Of a DNA stretch of 8,157 nt, positions 1-6,944 are shown piece by piece (within the stretch, counting starts at the first letter, position 1; every line of letters starts with the position of its first letter). Both the position numbers and the translations under genes were made by a program. The notes under the pieces are model-generated. The model did not search any database. It was not told the origin of the DNA and saw only the letters and a program-made list of their open reading frames with translations. This stretch comes from an uncultured Collinsella sp. (GTDB lineage: Bacteria; Actinomycetota; Coriobacteriia; Coriobacteriales; Coriobacteriaceae): positions 1 to 8,157 of the forward strand of contig CABURV010000071.1 in the NCBI GenBank assembly GCA_902494035.1, in the 5' to 3' direction.

Positions 1-402
1 AACGCACTTGGCATCAATCGCCACAACTACGGCCTGGCTGCCAAACGCCGCGGCAGCCTGGCTGATCAACGACGGATCGCGCACGGCGGCAGAGTTAAGC
101 GACACCTTGTCGGCGCCGGCGGCAACCATGCTCCGCATGCCCGCCAAGTCGCGAAAACCGCCGCCCACGGTATAGGGAATAGCGAGCTCCTCGGCCGCGT
201 GCGCCGCCATCTCGATGGTCGTCGCGCGGTTGTCGCTCGTCGCGGTAATGTCCAGGAAGACGACCTCGTCTGCACCCTCGCGGTCGTAGGCGCGGGCCAG
301 CTCCACCGGGTCGCCCGCATCGCGCAGGCTCACAAAGTTGACGCCCTTGACCACGCGGCCGTCCTTGACGTCTAGGCAGGGAATTACGCGTTTGGTAAGC
401 AT
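1..402 (-). CDS. hisF: Imidazole glycerol phosphate synthase, cyclase subunit HisF (N-terminal 134 residues; 3' end beyond the left edge)
   Basis: HisF is the (beta-alpha)8-barrel cyclase that uses ammonia from HisH to convert PRFAR into imidazole-glycerol phosphate and AICAR in the cytoplasm. The visible half starts [20 protein letters not shown], the classic HisF N-terminus, with catalytic Asp11. Further on come VVFLDITAT, the phosphate-binding YTVGGGFRD strand-loop and, at the very edge, VVVAIDAK with the second catalytic acid at Asp130. This numbering matches that of characterised HisF proteins. The start is the ATG at 400-402. A strong Shine-Dalgarno sequence (GGGGAGGAG, 409-417) lies inside the last codons of hisA, and the hisA stop codon falls in the spacer, so translation is probably coupled. 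Only 3 nt separate the two genes. The frame is open to base 1, so the gene is cut by the window rather than broken. Identification is secure. Confidence 0.97.
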   Translation of the reverse strand, partial: MLTKRVIPCLDVKDGRVVKGVNFVSLRDAGDPVELARAYDREGADEVVFLDITATSDNRATTIEMAAHAAEELAIPYTVGGGFRDLAGMRSMVAAGADKVSLNSAAVRDPSLISQAAAAFGSQAVVVAIDAKCV

Positions 403-405
403 GGG

Positions 406-1149
406 CTACTCCTCCCCTCGGGCGGCGGCCAGCGCCTGGGCCAGCGTAAAGTTGCCTTCGTAGAGCGCACGGCCGGTAATGGCGCCTTCAATCGCGACCT
501 CGCCCACCACGGCCAGCGCGCGGATGTCGTCGAGCGTCGAGATACCGCCCGAAGCCACGACGGGAAAGCCCGCGACCTTGGCAACATGGCGATACGCCGC
601 CACATCGATGCCCGTCTGCATGCCATCGCGCGCGATGTCGGTATACACCAGATGCTTAAAGCCCAGCTCAGTGAGCTGCGCCACGGCGTCGTCGAGTGCC
701 ACGCCCGCGCCGTCACGCCAGCCGTTCACCTTGACCTGACCGTCGCGCGCGGCGATGTCTGCCACCAACAGCTCGCCAAAGCCGCGAGCCACCACCTCGG
801 CAAATCCCGGCTCGGTCACGAGCACCGTTCCGAGTGCGATGCGACGCGCGCCGTAGCCGGCCAGCTCGTCGATCCGCGCGAGCGAGCGGACGCCGCCGCC
901 CACGTCCACGGACAGACCGTCGACGCTGCAGATGGCCTTAATCGCTGCCGAGTTGGCAGCGCATGTGTCCTCGTCCTCGCCAAAGGCAGCGGACAGGTCG
1001 ACGACGTGCACCCAGCTCGCGCCCTGCTCGGCAAAGGAGCGGGCAACGGCCACGGGGTCGTCAGAATATACCTTGCAGCGGCTCCGGTCGCCGCGCTCCA
1101 GGCGCACGACCTTGCCGCCGATCAAATCGATTGCGGGAAACAGAATCAT
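406..1149 (-). CDS. hisA: ProFAR isomerase HisA
   Basis: HisA catalyses the Amadori rearrangement of ProFAR to PRFAR, the substrate of HisH/HisF. The 247-residue length is normal for this TIM barrel. It opens with MILFPAIDLIGGKVVRL, placing the catalytic base at Asp8. The phosphate-binding VDVGGGVRS loop is at about 81-89, and a second phosphate-binding stretch, VVASGGIST, is at about 197-205. ELLVADIAARDG (126-137) probably holds the second catalytic acid at Asp131, although the local sequence looks slightly longer than in textbook HisA. YTDIARDGMQTG (169-180) is the usual HisA loop, with Met where many homologues have Thr. The ATG overlaps the hisH stop as ATGA (1146-1149), with a GAGGGGG ribosome site inside hisH. 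Some actinobacteria use one dual HisA/TrpF enzyme (PriA); the sequence alone cannot exclude that here, but HisA is the simple reading. Confidence 0.97.
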   Translation of the reverse strand: MILFPAIDLIGGKVVRLERGDRSRCKVYSDDPVAVARSFAEQGASWVHVVDLSAAFGEDEDTCAANSAAIKAICSVDGLSVDVGGGVRSLARIDELAGYGARRIALGTVLVTEPGFAEVVARGFGELLVADIAARDGQVKVNGWRDGAGVALDDAVAQLTELGFKHLVYTDIARDGMQTGIDVAAYRHVAKVAGFPVVASGGISTLDDIRALAVVGEVAIEGAITGRALYEGNFTLAQALAAARGEE

Positions 1150-1847
1150 CGGCCGGCCCCCTCGACGATGCTCACGAAGTTCTTAAGAATGCGCTGACCC
1201 AGCGCAGAGGATTTCTCGGGATGGAACTGGCAGCCCCACACGTTGCCGTGGCGCACGATGCACGGGAAGCTCCGCGTGTAGTGCGTGCGTGCCAGAACAT
1301 CGGCGGCATCGGCATCGTCGGCCACCGCATAGCTGTGGGTGAAGTACATATTGGCGCCCTCGGCAAAACCGGCGAGCAGCGGATCGGCCGCACCGGCAGG
1401 CGTCATGTGCACCTGGTCCCACCCCACGTGCGGCACCTTCAGGCGGCTCGACTCAAGGCGCGTACACGAGCCGCGCATGATGCCCAGGCCATCGACCCAG
1501 GGGCCACCGACCCGCTCGGAGGCATCGTCGTCCACGTCCGCACCCTCGTCCGCCGGCACGCCCTCGTCGCCACGCTCAAAAAACAGCTGAAGGCCCAGGC
1601 AGATGCCGAGCAGCGGAGTTCCGGCGGCAACGGCGTCGAGCACCGCGTCCGCCTCGCCGCTCTCGCGCATAAAGGCAATCGCGTCGTAGAACGCACCCAC
1701 ACCCGGGATGACTAGGCCGTCGGCGTTGCGGATCTGCTCCGGATCGTCCGATGGGCAGGCGGCGGCACCGGCGCGCGCAAGCCCGCGCACGACGCTCGAC
1801 AAGTTGCCCTTGTGGTAGTCGACCACCACAATCTTCGGTTCGCCCAC
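1146..1847 (-). CDS. hisH: Imidazole glycerol phosphate synthase, glutaminase subunit HisH
   Basis: HisH is a class I glutamine amidotransferase that releases ammonia from glutamine and channels it into HisF. From the GTG start it has 233 residues, beginning (M)GEPKIVVVDYHKGNLSSV. The oxyanion-region PGVGAF is at 48-53, the nucleophile loop GICLGLQLFFE has Cys83, and GCQFHPEKSS gives His209 and Glu211, so the triad is complete. The start chosen is the GTG at 1845-1847, because AAGGGAGG sits 5 nt upstream and homology begins there. An in-frame ATG at 1935-1937 would add 30 residues, part of them encoded by the repeat at 1872-1908, and is unlikely to be used. Residues about 92-117 form an acidic, low-complexity insertion that I do not expect in typical HisH. 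The 3' end overlaps hisA by 4 nt, so the two are probably translationally coupled. Confidence 0.95.
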   Translation of the reverse strand: MGEPKIVVVDYHKGNLSSVVRGLARAGAAACPSDDPEQIRNADGLVIPGVGAFYDAIAFMRESGEADAVLDAVAAGTPLLGICLGLQLFFERGDEGVPADEGADVDDDASERVGGPWVDGLGIMRGSCTRLESSRLKVPHVGWDQVHMTPAGAADPLLAGFAEGANMYFTHSYAVADDADAADVLARTHYTRSFPCIVRHGNVWGCQFHPEKSSALGQRILKNFVSIVEGAGR

Positions 1848-1852
1848 GCGAC

Positions 1853-1860
1853 CCTCCCTT
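1853..1860 (-). promoter_or_regulatory. Shine-Dalgarno site that decides the hisH start
   Basis: The minus strand reads AAGGGAGG here, followed by GTCGC and then GTG. The spacing of 5 nt suits a GTG start at 1847. No comparable site precedes the upstream ATG at 1937. That region is mostly repeat sequence and its spacer. Confidence 0.8.
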
Positions 1861-1871
1861 TCCCCATTCAA

Positions 1872-1908
1872 AACCTGCCAAAAAGGGACAGGTTTATTTT
1901 GGTCGGTT
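1872..1908 (+). repeat. 37-bp palindromic repeat, copy 1 (inverted relative to copy 2)
   Basis: On the plus strand this copy consists of a left arm AACCTGCCAAAA, a 13-nt centre AGGGACAGGTTTA and a right arm TTTTGGTCGGTT. The right arm differs from a perfect inverted copy of the left arm at two bases. It matches the reverse complement of the copy at 1950-1986 at 35 of 37 positions; the two differences are those same arm bases. It lies 12 nt upstream of the hisH Shine-Dalgarno site. It is AT-rich compared with its surroundings and looks inserted. I see no clear target-site duplication and no transposase. A REP- or MITE-like dispersed element is the likeliest class, by inference. Confidence 0.85.
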
Positions 1909-1949
1909 AAACGTTCACCCACCACATGAGACAGCATTTCCGCAGATAA

Positions 1950-1986
1950 AACCTGCCAAAATAAACCTGTCCCTTTTTGGCAGGTT
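1950..1986 (-). repeat. 37-bp palindromic repeat, copy 2 (perfect 12-bp terminal inverted repeats)
   Basis: On the minus strand the copy reads AACCTGCCAAAA, then AGGGACAGGTTTA, then TTTTGGCAGGTT, so the two 12-bp ends are perfect inverted repeats around a 13-nt centre. Its first two minus-strand bases are the last two bases of the hisB TAA stop codon. It is separated from copy 1 by 41 nt and lies in the opposite orientation. The transcript could therefore fold either as two short hairpins or as one 37-bp stem with 35 matched pairs and a 41-nt loop. There is no strong U-run directly after it, so it is not a standard terminator. Confidence 0.88.
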
Positions 1987-2572
1987 ACAGTGAGCCCTTG
2001 GTGCTGGGGATGCCCTGCACGCGGGGATCGAGCTCGCAGGCGCGGCGCATCGTGCGGCCCACAGCCTTAAAGGCGGCCTCGATAATGTGGTGCGAATTGC
2101 CGCCCGCCAGCTCGCGCACGTGCAGCGTGAGCTTGGCATCGCGCGCAAAGGCGTAGAAGAACTCGACGGCCAGCTCGGTATCGAAGCTGCCCACGCGCTC
2201 AGTCGGCACGGGCAGCTCGCAGTAGGCCTGCCCGCGACCCGAGATGTCAACGGCGGCCATCACGAGCGTCTCGTCCATGGCGATCGCCGCGTCGGCAAAG
2301 CGCGTAATGCCCGCCTTGTCGCCCAGCGTCTGACAAAACGCCTCGCCCAGCACAATGCCTGTATCCTCGACGGTGTGATGCGCATCGACCTCGACGTCGC
2401 CTACCGCATGCACCGTCAGATCGAACAGGCCATGGCGTCCAAAGGCGTTGAGCATGTGGTCGAAAAACGGCACGCCGGTCGAGATATCGCACACGCCAGA
2501 TCCGTCCAGGTCGAGCTTTACGACAATGTCGGTCTCGCCCGTCTTGCGGGTCACCTCGGCATAACGGCCCAT
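1985..2572 (-). CDS. hisB: Imidazoleglycerol-phosphate dehydratase HisB
   Basis: HisB dehydrates imidazole-glycerol phosphate to imidazole-acetol phosphate, using manganese bound by paired histidine motifs. The 195-residue protein is the monofunctional form, without the phosphatase domain found in enterobacterial HisB. Seen in order are GVPFFDHMLNAFGRHG (33-48), the first metal motif DAHHTVEDTG (63-72), the second metal motif GGNSHHIIEAAFKA (157-170) and the family-typical end IPSTKGSL. The ATG at 2570-2572 directly follows the hisC stop (TAGATG on the minus strand), and AAGGAGG lies 8 nt upstream inside the end of hisC, which implies coupling. The stop codon TAA takes its last two bases from the adjacent repeat. 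All diagnostic residues are intact. Confidence 0.97.
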   Translation of the reverse strand: MGRYAEVTRKTGETDIVVKLDLDGSGVCDISTGVPFFDHMLNAFGRHGLFDLTVHAVGDVEVDAHHTVEDTGIVLGEAFCQTLGDKAGITRFADAAIAMDETLVMAAVDISGRGQAYCELPVPTERVGSFDTELAVEFFYAFARDAKLTLHVRELAGGNSHHIIEAAFKAVGRTMRRACELDPRVQGIPSTKGSL

Positions 2573-3688
2573 CTACATCCCCTCCTTCACCAGCGCGGCA
2601 AACGCAGCCAGCACCTCGTCGTTTTCCCGCGGCGTACCCACGGTAATGCGTAGGCAGTCCGCGAGCCCCGGCGCGTAGCTAAAATCGCGCACCAAAATCG
2701 AATACTCATCACGCAGACGCTCGCGCACGCGCGTGGCATGCGGCGTGCGCACGAGCACAAAGTTCGCTGCGCTCGGCCACGCCTCCACGGGCAGGCCCTC
2801 GGCAGCCATCGCGCGCAGGGCGCACAGCTCGCGCTCGCGCTCGGATGCGACCTGCGCCACCACGGGCGCATAGGCATCACGGGCACGCACGCAGGCAAGC
2901 GCGGCGGCCTGGCTCAGCACGTTGACCGAATAGATCTGGCGAATCGCCGCGAACACCTCGATAACCTCGGGCGCCGCGATCACGTAACCCAAGCGTGCGC
3001 CGGCGGCGCCAAACGCCTTGGACAGCGTATGCAGAATCACCAGGTTGGAATGCTCGGCGATAAGGCCTTGCGCCGTGGTGGCCGCGCCAAACGAATCGTC
3101 GGCAAACTCAACGTAGGCCTCGTCGACCATGACCATGCCGGGACACGCATCGCACAGGGCCGCGACAAAGTCGAGCGGCGCCACGTCGCCCGTGGGATTG
3201 TTGGGCGAGGTCACGATCGCCAGGCTGCACTCGGGCGCCGCCGCAAGCACGGCTGCCTGGTCGAGCTCAAAGCTCGCCGGGTCGCGCCACACGTCACGCA
3301 CCTCGGTCTGACAGAGCGATGCAAAGAACGCATACTCGCTAAAGCACGGCGGGCAGTTGAGCAGGGTCCTCCCCGCGCCGCCAAACGCCAGCAGATAGTT
3401 ATAGAGCAGCTCGTCGCCGCCGTTTCCCACGCAGATGTTCTCGCGCGTCACGCCATGCCAGGCAGCAAGCTCGTCGCGCAGGTCGTTGGACATGGGATCG
3501 GGATAGCGGTTGAGCGGCGTGGCAACCAGGGCCGCGCCGACCGCCTCGCGCACGCCGGTCGGCGCGGGATAGGTGTTCTCGTTGGCCGAAAGGTTGATGC
3601 GCGTAGGCGTAAAGTTGGGATCGTAGGGCTCAATACCGGCCAAGTAGGGCTGGACGAGCTCCTTCATGCGGGGCGCAAGCTCGGCCAT
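2573..3688 (-). CDS. hisC: Histidinol-phosphate aminotransferase HisC
   Basis: HisC is a fold-type I PLP enzyme that transfers the amino group of glutamate to imidazole-acetol phosphate. From the chosen start it has 371 residues. Visible elements are INLSANENTYPAP near the N-terminus, NRYPDPM around the substrate-binding Tyr (about 60-66), SPNNPTGD (161-168), DEAYVEF with the PLP-ring aspartate (189-195), HTLSKAFGAAGARLGY with the Schiff-base lysine at Lys224, and CLRITVGTPREN with the carboxylate-binding Arg347. The start MAELAPRM is the ATG at 3686-3688. AGGAGG at 3695-3700 is 6 nt upstream, and the hisD stop lies in that spacer. A longer open frame back to 3754 would overlap hisD by 65 nt with no family homology, so I rejected it. 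Confidence 0.95.
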   Translation of the reverse strand: MAELAPRMKELVQPYLAGIEPYDPNFTPTRINLSANENTYPAPTGVREAVGAALVATPLNRYPDPMSNDLRDELAAWHGVTRENICVGNGGDELLYNYLLAFGGAGRTLLNCPPCFSEYAFFASLCQTEVRDVWRDPASFELDQAAVLAAAPECSLAIVTSPNNPTGDVAPLDFVAALCDACPGMVMVDEAYVEFADDSFGAATTAQGLIAEHSNLVILHTLSKAFGAAGARLGYVIAAPEVIEVFAAIRQIYSVNVLSQAAALACVRARDAYAPVVAQVASERERELCALRAMAAEGLPVEAWPSAANFVLVRTPHATRVRERLRDEYSILVRDFSYAPGLADCLRITVGTPRENDEVLAAFAALVKEGM

Positions 3689-3689
3689 T

Positions 3690-5123
3690 CTAGGCCTCCT
3701 CACCGGTCGCGCCAGCGGCACCGCCCGCAGCCGCCAGGTCCACACCCTCGGCAACCGTCGTCACGGCGTCGCCCGGCCAGGCGACCTTGGTCAGGTCGGC
3801 CGCGGCCAGAGACTCGGCACCCACGGCATTCTCGCCCTGTTCCAACACGCGGCGACGCAGAGCGGCGGAAAGCGCGTGCGCCCAAAGACCCTCGGCCTCG
3901 GCTAGGCGCTGCGTAGCGGGAGCGTCGGAGAGCAGGCCCTCGGGCGTATAGCAAATGACACTCGAGCGCTTGACGAACTCCTCGACCGAAAGCGGGTTTG
4001 AGAACATGGCCGTGCCGCCGGTCGGCAGCGTGTGGTTGGGGCCGGCAACATAATCGCCGAGCGGCTCGGAGCTCCAGGCGCCCACAAAGATGGCGCCGGC
4101 GTTGCGGATACCACCGAGCAGGCCCATCGCGTCCTTGCAGTGCAGTTCCAGGTGCTCGGGCGCCACGGTGTTTACGGCCTCGACGGCGGCAGCCATATCA
4201 GCGGCGACCACGATGGTGCCCTCGTTATCGAGCGAGGCACACGTAATCTCGGCACGCGGTGACTGCGCCACCAGGATGTCGATACCCGCCTCGACCTCGC
4301 GCGCAAACTGCTCGTCGCAGGTCACCAGATAGCAGGCTGCCAGCGGATCATGCTCGGCCTGGGCCATCAGGTCGGCCGCGACCACCATGGGCTTGGCCGT
4401 GGCGTCGGCCAGCACGCAGACCTCGGAGGGACCGGCAACCATATCGATTCCCACATCGCCCGAGACAATCTGCTTGGCGGCGGCAACAAAGGCGTTGCCC
4501 GGACCGGTGATCTTGTCGACGCGCGGAATGGTCTCGGTGCCGTACGCCAGCGCGGCCACGGCCTGAGCGCCGCCCACCATATAGATTTCGTCCACGCCGC
4601 CGAGCTTTGCCGCGGCGAGCGTATACGGGCTGATCAGGCCATCCTTTTGCGGCGGGGTCACCATAACCACGCGCTTAACACCGGCCACCTTGGCGGGAAT
4701 GGCGTTCATAAGCACGGTGGAAGGGTACTGCGCACGACCGCCCGGCACGTAGATGCCAGCCGCAGCAAGCGGGGTCACCTTAACGCCGAGCATCGTGCCG
4801 TCCGCGCGCGTGGTAAACCAGCTCTGCTCGACCTCGCGCTGGTGGAACTCGCGAATCTGATGCGCGGCCTTCTCGAGCGCGGCGACAAAGGCCGGGTCGA
4901 GGCCTTCGAGCGCAGCGTCGATCTGCTCCTGCGGCAGACGGAAGCTCTGCAGCTCAACGCCGTCAAAGCGTCGGCAATAGTCGCGCACCGCGGCATCGCC
5001 GTTAGCGCGCACGTTGGCCACGATATCGCGGGCGGCGTCGACGATGTTTTGCGGCAGCACGCCCTTTCGGTTGAGCTGGTTGGTAACGAGGCGCTCACCG
5101 GGAGCAAGCTCGATGGTCTTCAT
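3690..5123 (-). CDS. hisD: Histidinol dehydrogenase HisD, with a C-terminal extension
   Basis: HisD is the zinc enzyme that oxidises L-histidinol via histidinaldehyde to histidine with two NAD+. Its 477 residues include [27 protein letters not shown] (from 123), [14 protein letters not shown] (204-217) and MVAGPSEV (228-235). The zinc and catalytic residues are all present: Gln255 and His258 ([10 protein letters not shown]), the Glu323-His324 pair (VAPEHLEL), Asp357 ([11 protein letters not shown]) and His416 (EGLWAHA). The core ends near residue 430. About 47 further residues, rich in Ala, Gly and Glu, follow; they are beyond the usual family length and of unknown role. The ATG is at 5121-5123, behind a modest AGGGGA site. 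A 105-nt gap separates it from hisZG. hisC begins 1 nt past its stop. Confidence 0.96.
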   Translation of the reverse strand: MKTIELAPGERLVTNQLNRKGVLPQNIVDAARDIVANVRANGDAAVRDYCRRFDGVELQSFRLPQEQIDAALEGLDPAFVAALEKAAHQIREFHQREVEQSWFTTRADGTMLGVKVTPLAAAGIYVPGGRAQYPSTVLMNAIPAKVAGVKRVVMVTPPQKDGLISPYTLAAAKLGGVDEIYMVGGAQAVAALAYGTETIPRVDKITGPGNAFVAAAKQIVSGDVGIDMVAGPSEVCVLADATAKPMVVAADLMAQAEHDPLAACYLVTCDEQFAREVEAGIDILVAQSPRAEITCASLDNEGTIVVAADMAAAVEAVNTVAPEHLELHCKDAMGLLGGIRNAGAIFVGAWSSEPLGDYVAGPNHTLPTGGTAMFSNPLSVEEFVKRSSVICYTPEGLLSDAPATQRLAEAEGLWAHALSAALRRRVLEQGENAVGAESLAAADLTKVAWPGDAVTTVAEGVDLAAAGGAAGATGEEA

Positions 5124-5156
5124 ATCGGTATCCCCTATCGGTTGAGGTTGCGTTTG

Positions 5157-5201
5157 AAAAACGAGATGCCGGGCAGCGACACCAATCGGTCCGCAGCCCG
5201 G
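5157..5201 (-). terminator. Stem-loop with a short U-run between hisZG and hisD (possible attenuator or partial terminator)
   Basis: On the minus strand CCGGGC (5196-5201) pairs with GCCCGG (5169-5174). Inside this, GCG/CGC and ACC/GGT can extend the stem through single mismatches to a GATT loop. Seven nucleotides after the stem comes TTTTT (5157-5161). The gap between stem and U-run is too long for a strong intrinsic terminator. Partial termination, a processing site or no function are all possible. It lies in the only sizeable gap of the operon apart from the repeat region. Confidence 0.35.
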
Positions 5202-5228
5202 ATATGGGGGCGCCCGTGCGTGCTCGCG

Positions 5229-6944
5229 CTATTGTGCCGAGCCCGCGACGGGCTCAAAATGCTTGTCCTTCACGGCAGCAGCCAGACGATCGGCCAAGTT
5301 GCGCACGCGCGGATCCAGGCGCGCGGCACCCGGATTGACGAAGAAGCGGGCCGTGCAGTCCATGATGCGACCAGTAATAACGAGGTCGTTGTCGCGCAGC
5401 GTGGCGCCCGTGGCGGTAATGTCCACGATACGGTCGGTCATACCGACGATGGGGCCCAGCTCGATATTGCCGTGCAGCGAGACGATATCGGCATTCACGC
5501 CGCGCTCGGCATACCAGGCACTCGCGATGCGCGGGTATTTGGTGGCCACGCGAAGCGACCCGCGACGGGCATAGTTGCGCTCGGCCTGACCGGCGCGCCA
5601 TGCGGGCTCCGCCTCAATGAAAGTGCACAGGCCGTAGCCCAGATCGACCAGCTGCAGCAGGTTGAGGTCGGCCTCGATAAGCGAGTCCCAGCCGCAGATG
5701 CCGCAGTCGGCGCCGCCGCAGCCCACAAAGGCGGGCGCGTCGCTGGGGCGCACGATGACAAACTCGATATCGCCGACCGCACCCTCGCCGGCACGTGCGT
5801 CGCGACCGCGCACGATCAGGTGACGGCCGGGATCGCGCAGCTCCGAGACATCCAAGCCCGCGGCCTCGAGCACGTCGAGCGTGTCGGCCTTAAGCGAGCC
5901 CTTGGGCACGGCAATGCGCAGCGGACCCTCGGCGCCACGGCCCGCGGCGTGATCGCCATCGGAAGCGGCATCCTCGGCCGAGGTGCGCGCGGCCTCCAGG
6001 CGCTCGAGCGAAAAGGCGAAGCCCGCCGCCGGCACCTCGATACCGTCGCCAAATGCGCCGGTAAAGATGGAGTCGTAGCGACCGCCCGAGCCCACCGGAT
6101 CGGGCAGGCCGCCGGCATAGGCCTTAAAGACCAGGCCCGTGTAGTAATCGAAAGAGTTCATGATGGAGAAGTCGAATGACAGCACCTGGGCGTCCTCGGG
6201 TGCCAGGCCCTCGACCAGGGCACGCAGCTCGCGCGTCAGCGGCGCGACGATACCGGCGGCCTCCAGCAGCGTGTCCACGCGGTCGAGCACCTCGGCACCG
6301 CCGTGCAGACGCGGCAGCTCGCAAATGGCGGCCTTGACGGCATCGGACTCGACGCTTGCCGCCACGCGGGCATCGAGGCCCACAAAGTCGTTGGCGTGCA
6401 CGCAGCGCAGGGCCTCGGCGGCCAGTTCGCGATCCTCGCACGCCGCGAGCAACTCCTTAAACGGACGCACGCTACCTGCGATAATGCGTGCATCGGGCAG
6501 TGCCAGCTTGCGCACCGCCTCGGCCACGAGCGAGACAATCTCGACATCGCCCGCAGTATCGCCCGCACCGATAAGCTCAAAGCCCAGCTGTGTAAACTGG
6601 CGCGAGCCGCCGGCATTGCGCTGGCACTCACGAACCACCGGCGCCTCGTAGCGAAGGCGCAGGGGCAGGTCGGCCGCGCGCATGCGGGTCGAAACCAGAC
6701 GCACGATCGGCAATGTGTTGTCGGGACGGACCACCAGCAGGCGGCCATCATCGTCAAAGAGCTTAAACGGCGTGTCCGCAATGCGGCCGCCCTCCTCGAG
6801 CGAACCCTTGTCCTCGAGCAGCGGCGTTTCGACCGGCAGGTAATGATGCTCCCTAAAGCAGCCCTTCACCGTCAGCGCAATCTCCTCGCGCGCCTGAGCC
6901 TCCTCGGGCAATATGTCCCGGAATCCCCACGGTGTGGCCGTCAT
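5229..6944 (-). CDS. hisZG: Fused ATP phosphoribosyltransferase: HisZ regulatory domain + short-form HisG catalytic domain
   Basis: This 571-residue protein should catalyse the first committed step, PRPP + ATP to phosphoribosyl-ATP. Residues 1 to about 320 are HisZ, a histidyl-tRNA synthetase paralogue: TPWGFRDILPEEA, VVRPDNTLPIVRL (71-83), motif-2-like YEAPVVRECQRNAGG (99-113), NSFDYYTGLVFKAY (263-276) and GSGGRYDSI with GFAFSLERL. The synthetase Arg of the RGLDYY motif is Asn263 here, and there is no anticodon-binding domain, so it is not a working HisRS. A polar Ala/Asp/Gly linker (about 321-340) leads to HisG of the short form (341-571). The HisG half has LRIAVPKGSL, RVATKYP, LHGNIELGPIVGMTDRIVDI and the PRPP loop TATGATLRDN. 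The frame is continuous with no internal Met near the junction. The ATG at 6942-6944 has GAGGAGG 8 nt upstream. In known systems HisZ and HisG are separate subunits and HisZ senses histidine; feedback control is inferred here. Confidence 0.94.
   Translation of the reverse strand: MTATPWGFRDILPEEAQAREEIALTVKGCFREHHYLPVETPLLEDKGSLEEGGRIADTPFKLFDDDGRLLVVRPDNTLPIVRLVSTRMRAADLPLRLRYEAPVVRECQRNAGGSRQFTQLGFELIGAGDTAGDVEIVSLVAEAVRKLALPDARIIAGSVRPFKELLAACEDRELAAEALRCVHANDFVGLDARVAASVESDAVKAAICELPRLHGGAEVLDRVDTLLEAAGIVAPLTRELRALVEGLAPEDAQVLSFDFSIMNSFDYYTGLVFKAYAGGLPDPVGSGGRYDSIFTGAFGDGIEVPAAGFAFSLERLEAARTSAEDAASDGDHAAGRGAEGPLRIAVPKGSLKADTLDVLEAAGLDVSELRDPGRHLIVRGRDARAGEGAVGDIEFVIVRPSDAPAFVGCGGADCGICGWDSLIEADLNLLQLVDLGYGLCTFIEAEPAWRAGQAERNYARRGSLRVATKYPRIASAWYAERGVNADIVSLHGNIELGPIVGMTDRIVDITATGATLRDNDLVITGRIMDCTARFFVNPGAARLDPRVRNLADRLAAAVKDKHFEPVAGSAQ

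Noticed and set aside
1872..1986. The repeat pair as an intrinsic terminator between hisB and hisH
   Set aside because: No U-run follows the stem directly in the direction of transcription, and hisH, hisA and hisF downstream have no visible promoter of their own.
3689..3754. Longer hisC starting at 3754 (22 extra residues)
   Set aside because: The extension overlaps the end of hisD, has no family similarity and ignores the AGGAGG placed 6 nt before the ATG at 3688.
2738..3916. 392-codon open frame on the plus strand, antisense to hisC and the end of hisD
   Set aside because: It has the same shadow character, with no recognisable domain and composition driven by the opposite strand.
4350..6179. 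609-codon open frame on the plus strand, antisense to hisD and hisZG
   Set aside because: It lies opposite two genes with intact motifs, crosses their intergenic gap, resembles no family I know and is rich in Arg, His, Gly and Ala, as expected from antisense GC-rich codons.
5229..6944. HisZ half as a genuine histidyl-tRNA synthetase
   Set aside because: The catalytic Arg of the RGLDYY motif is Asn263, the anticodon-binding domain is absent and the protein continues into HisG.
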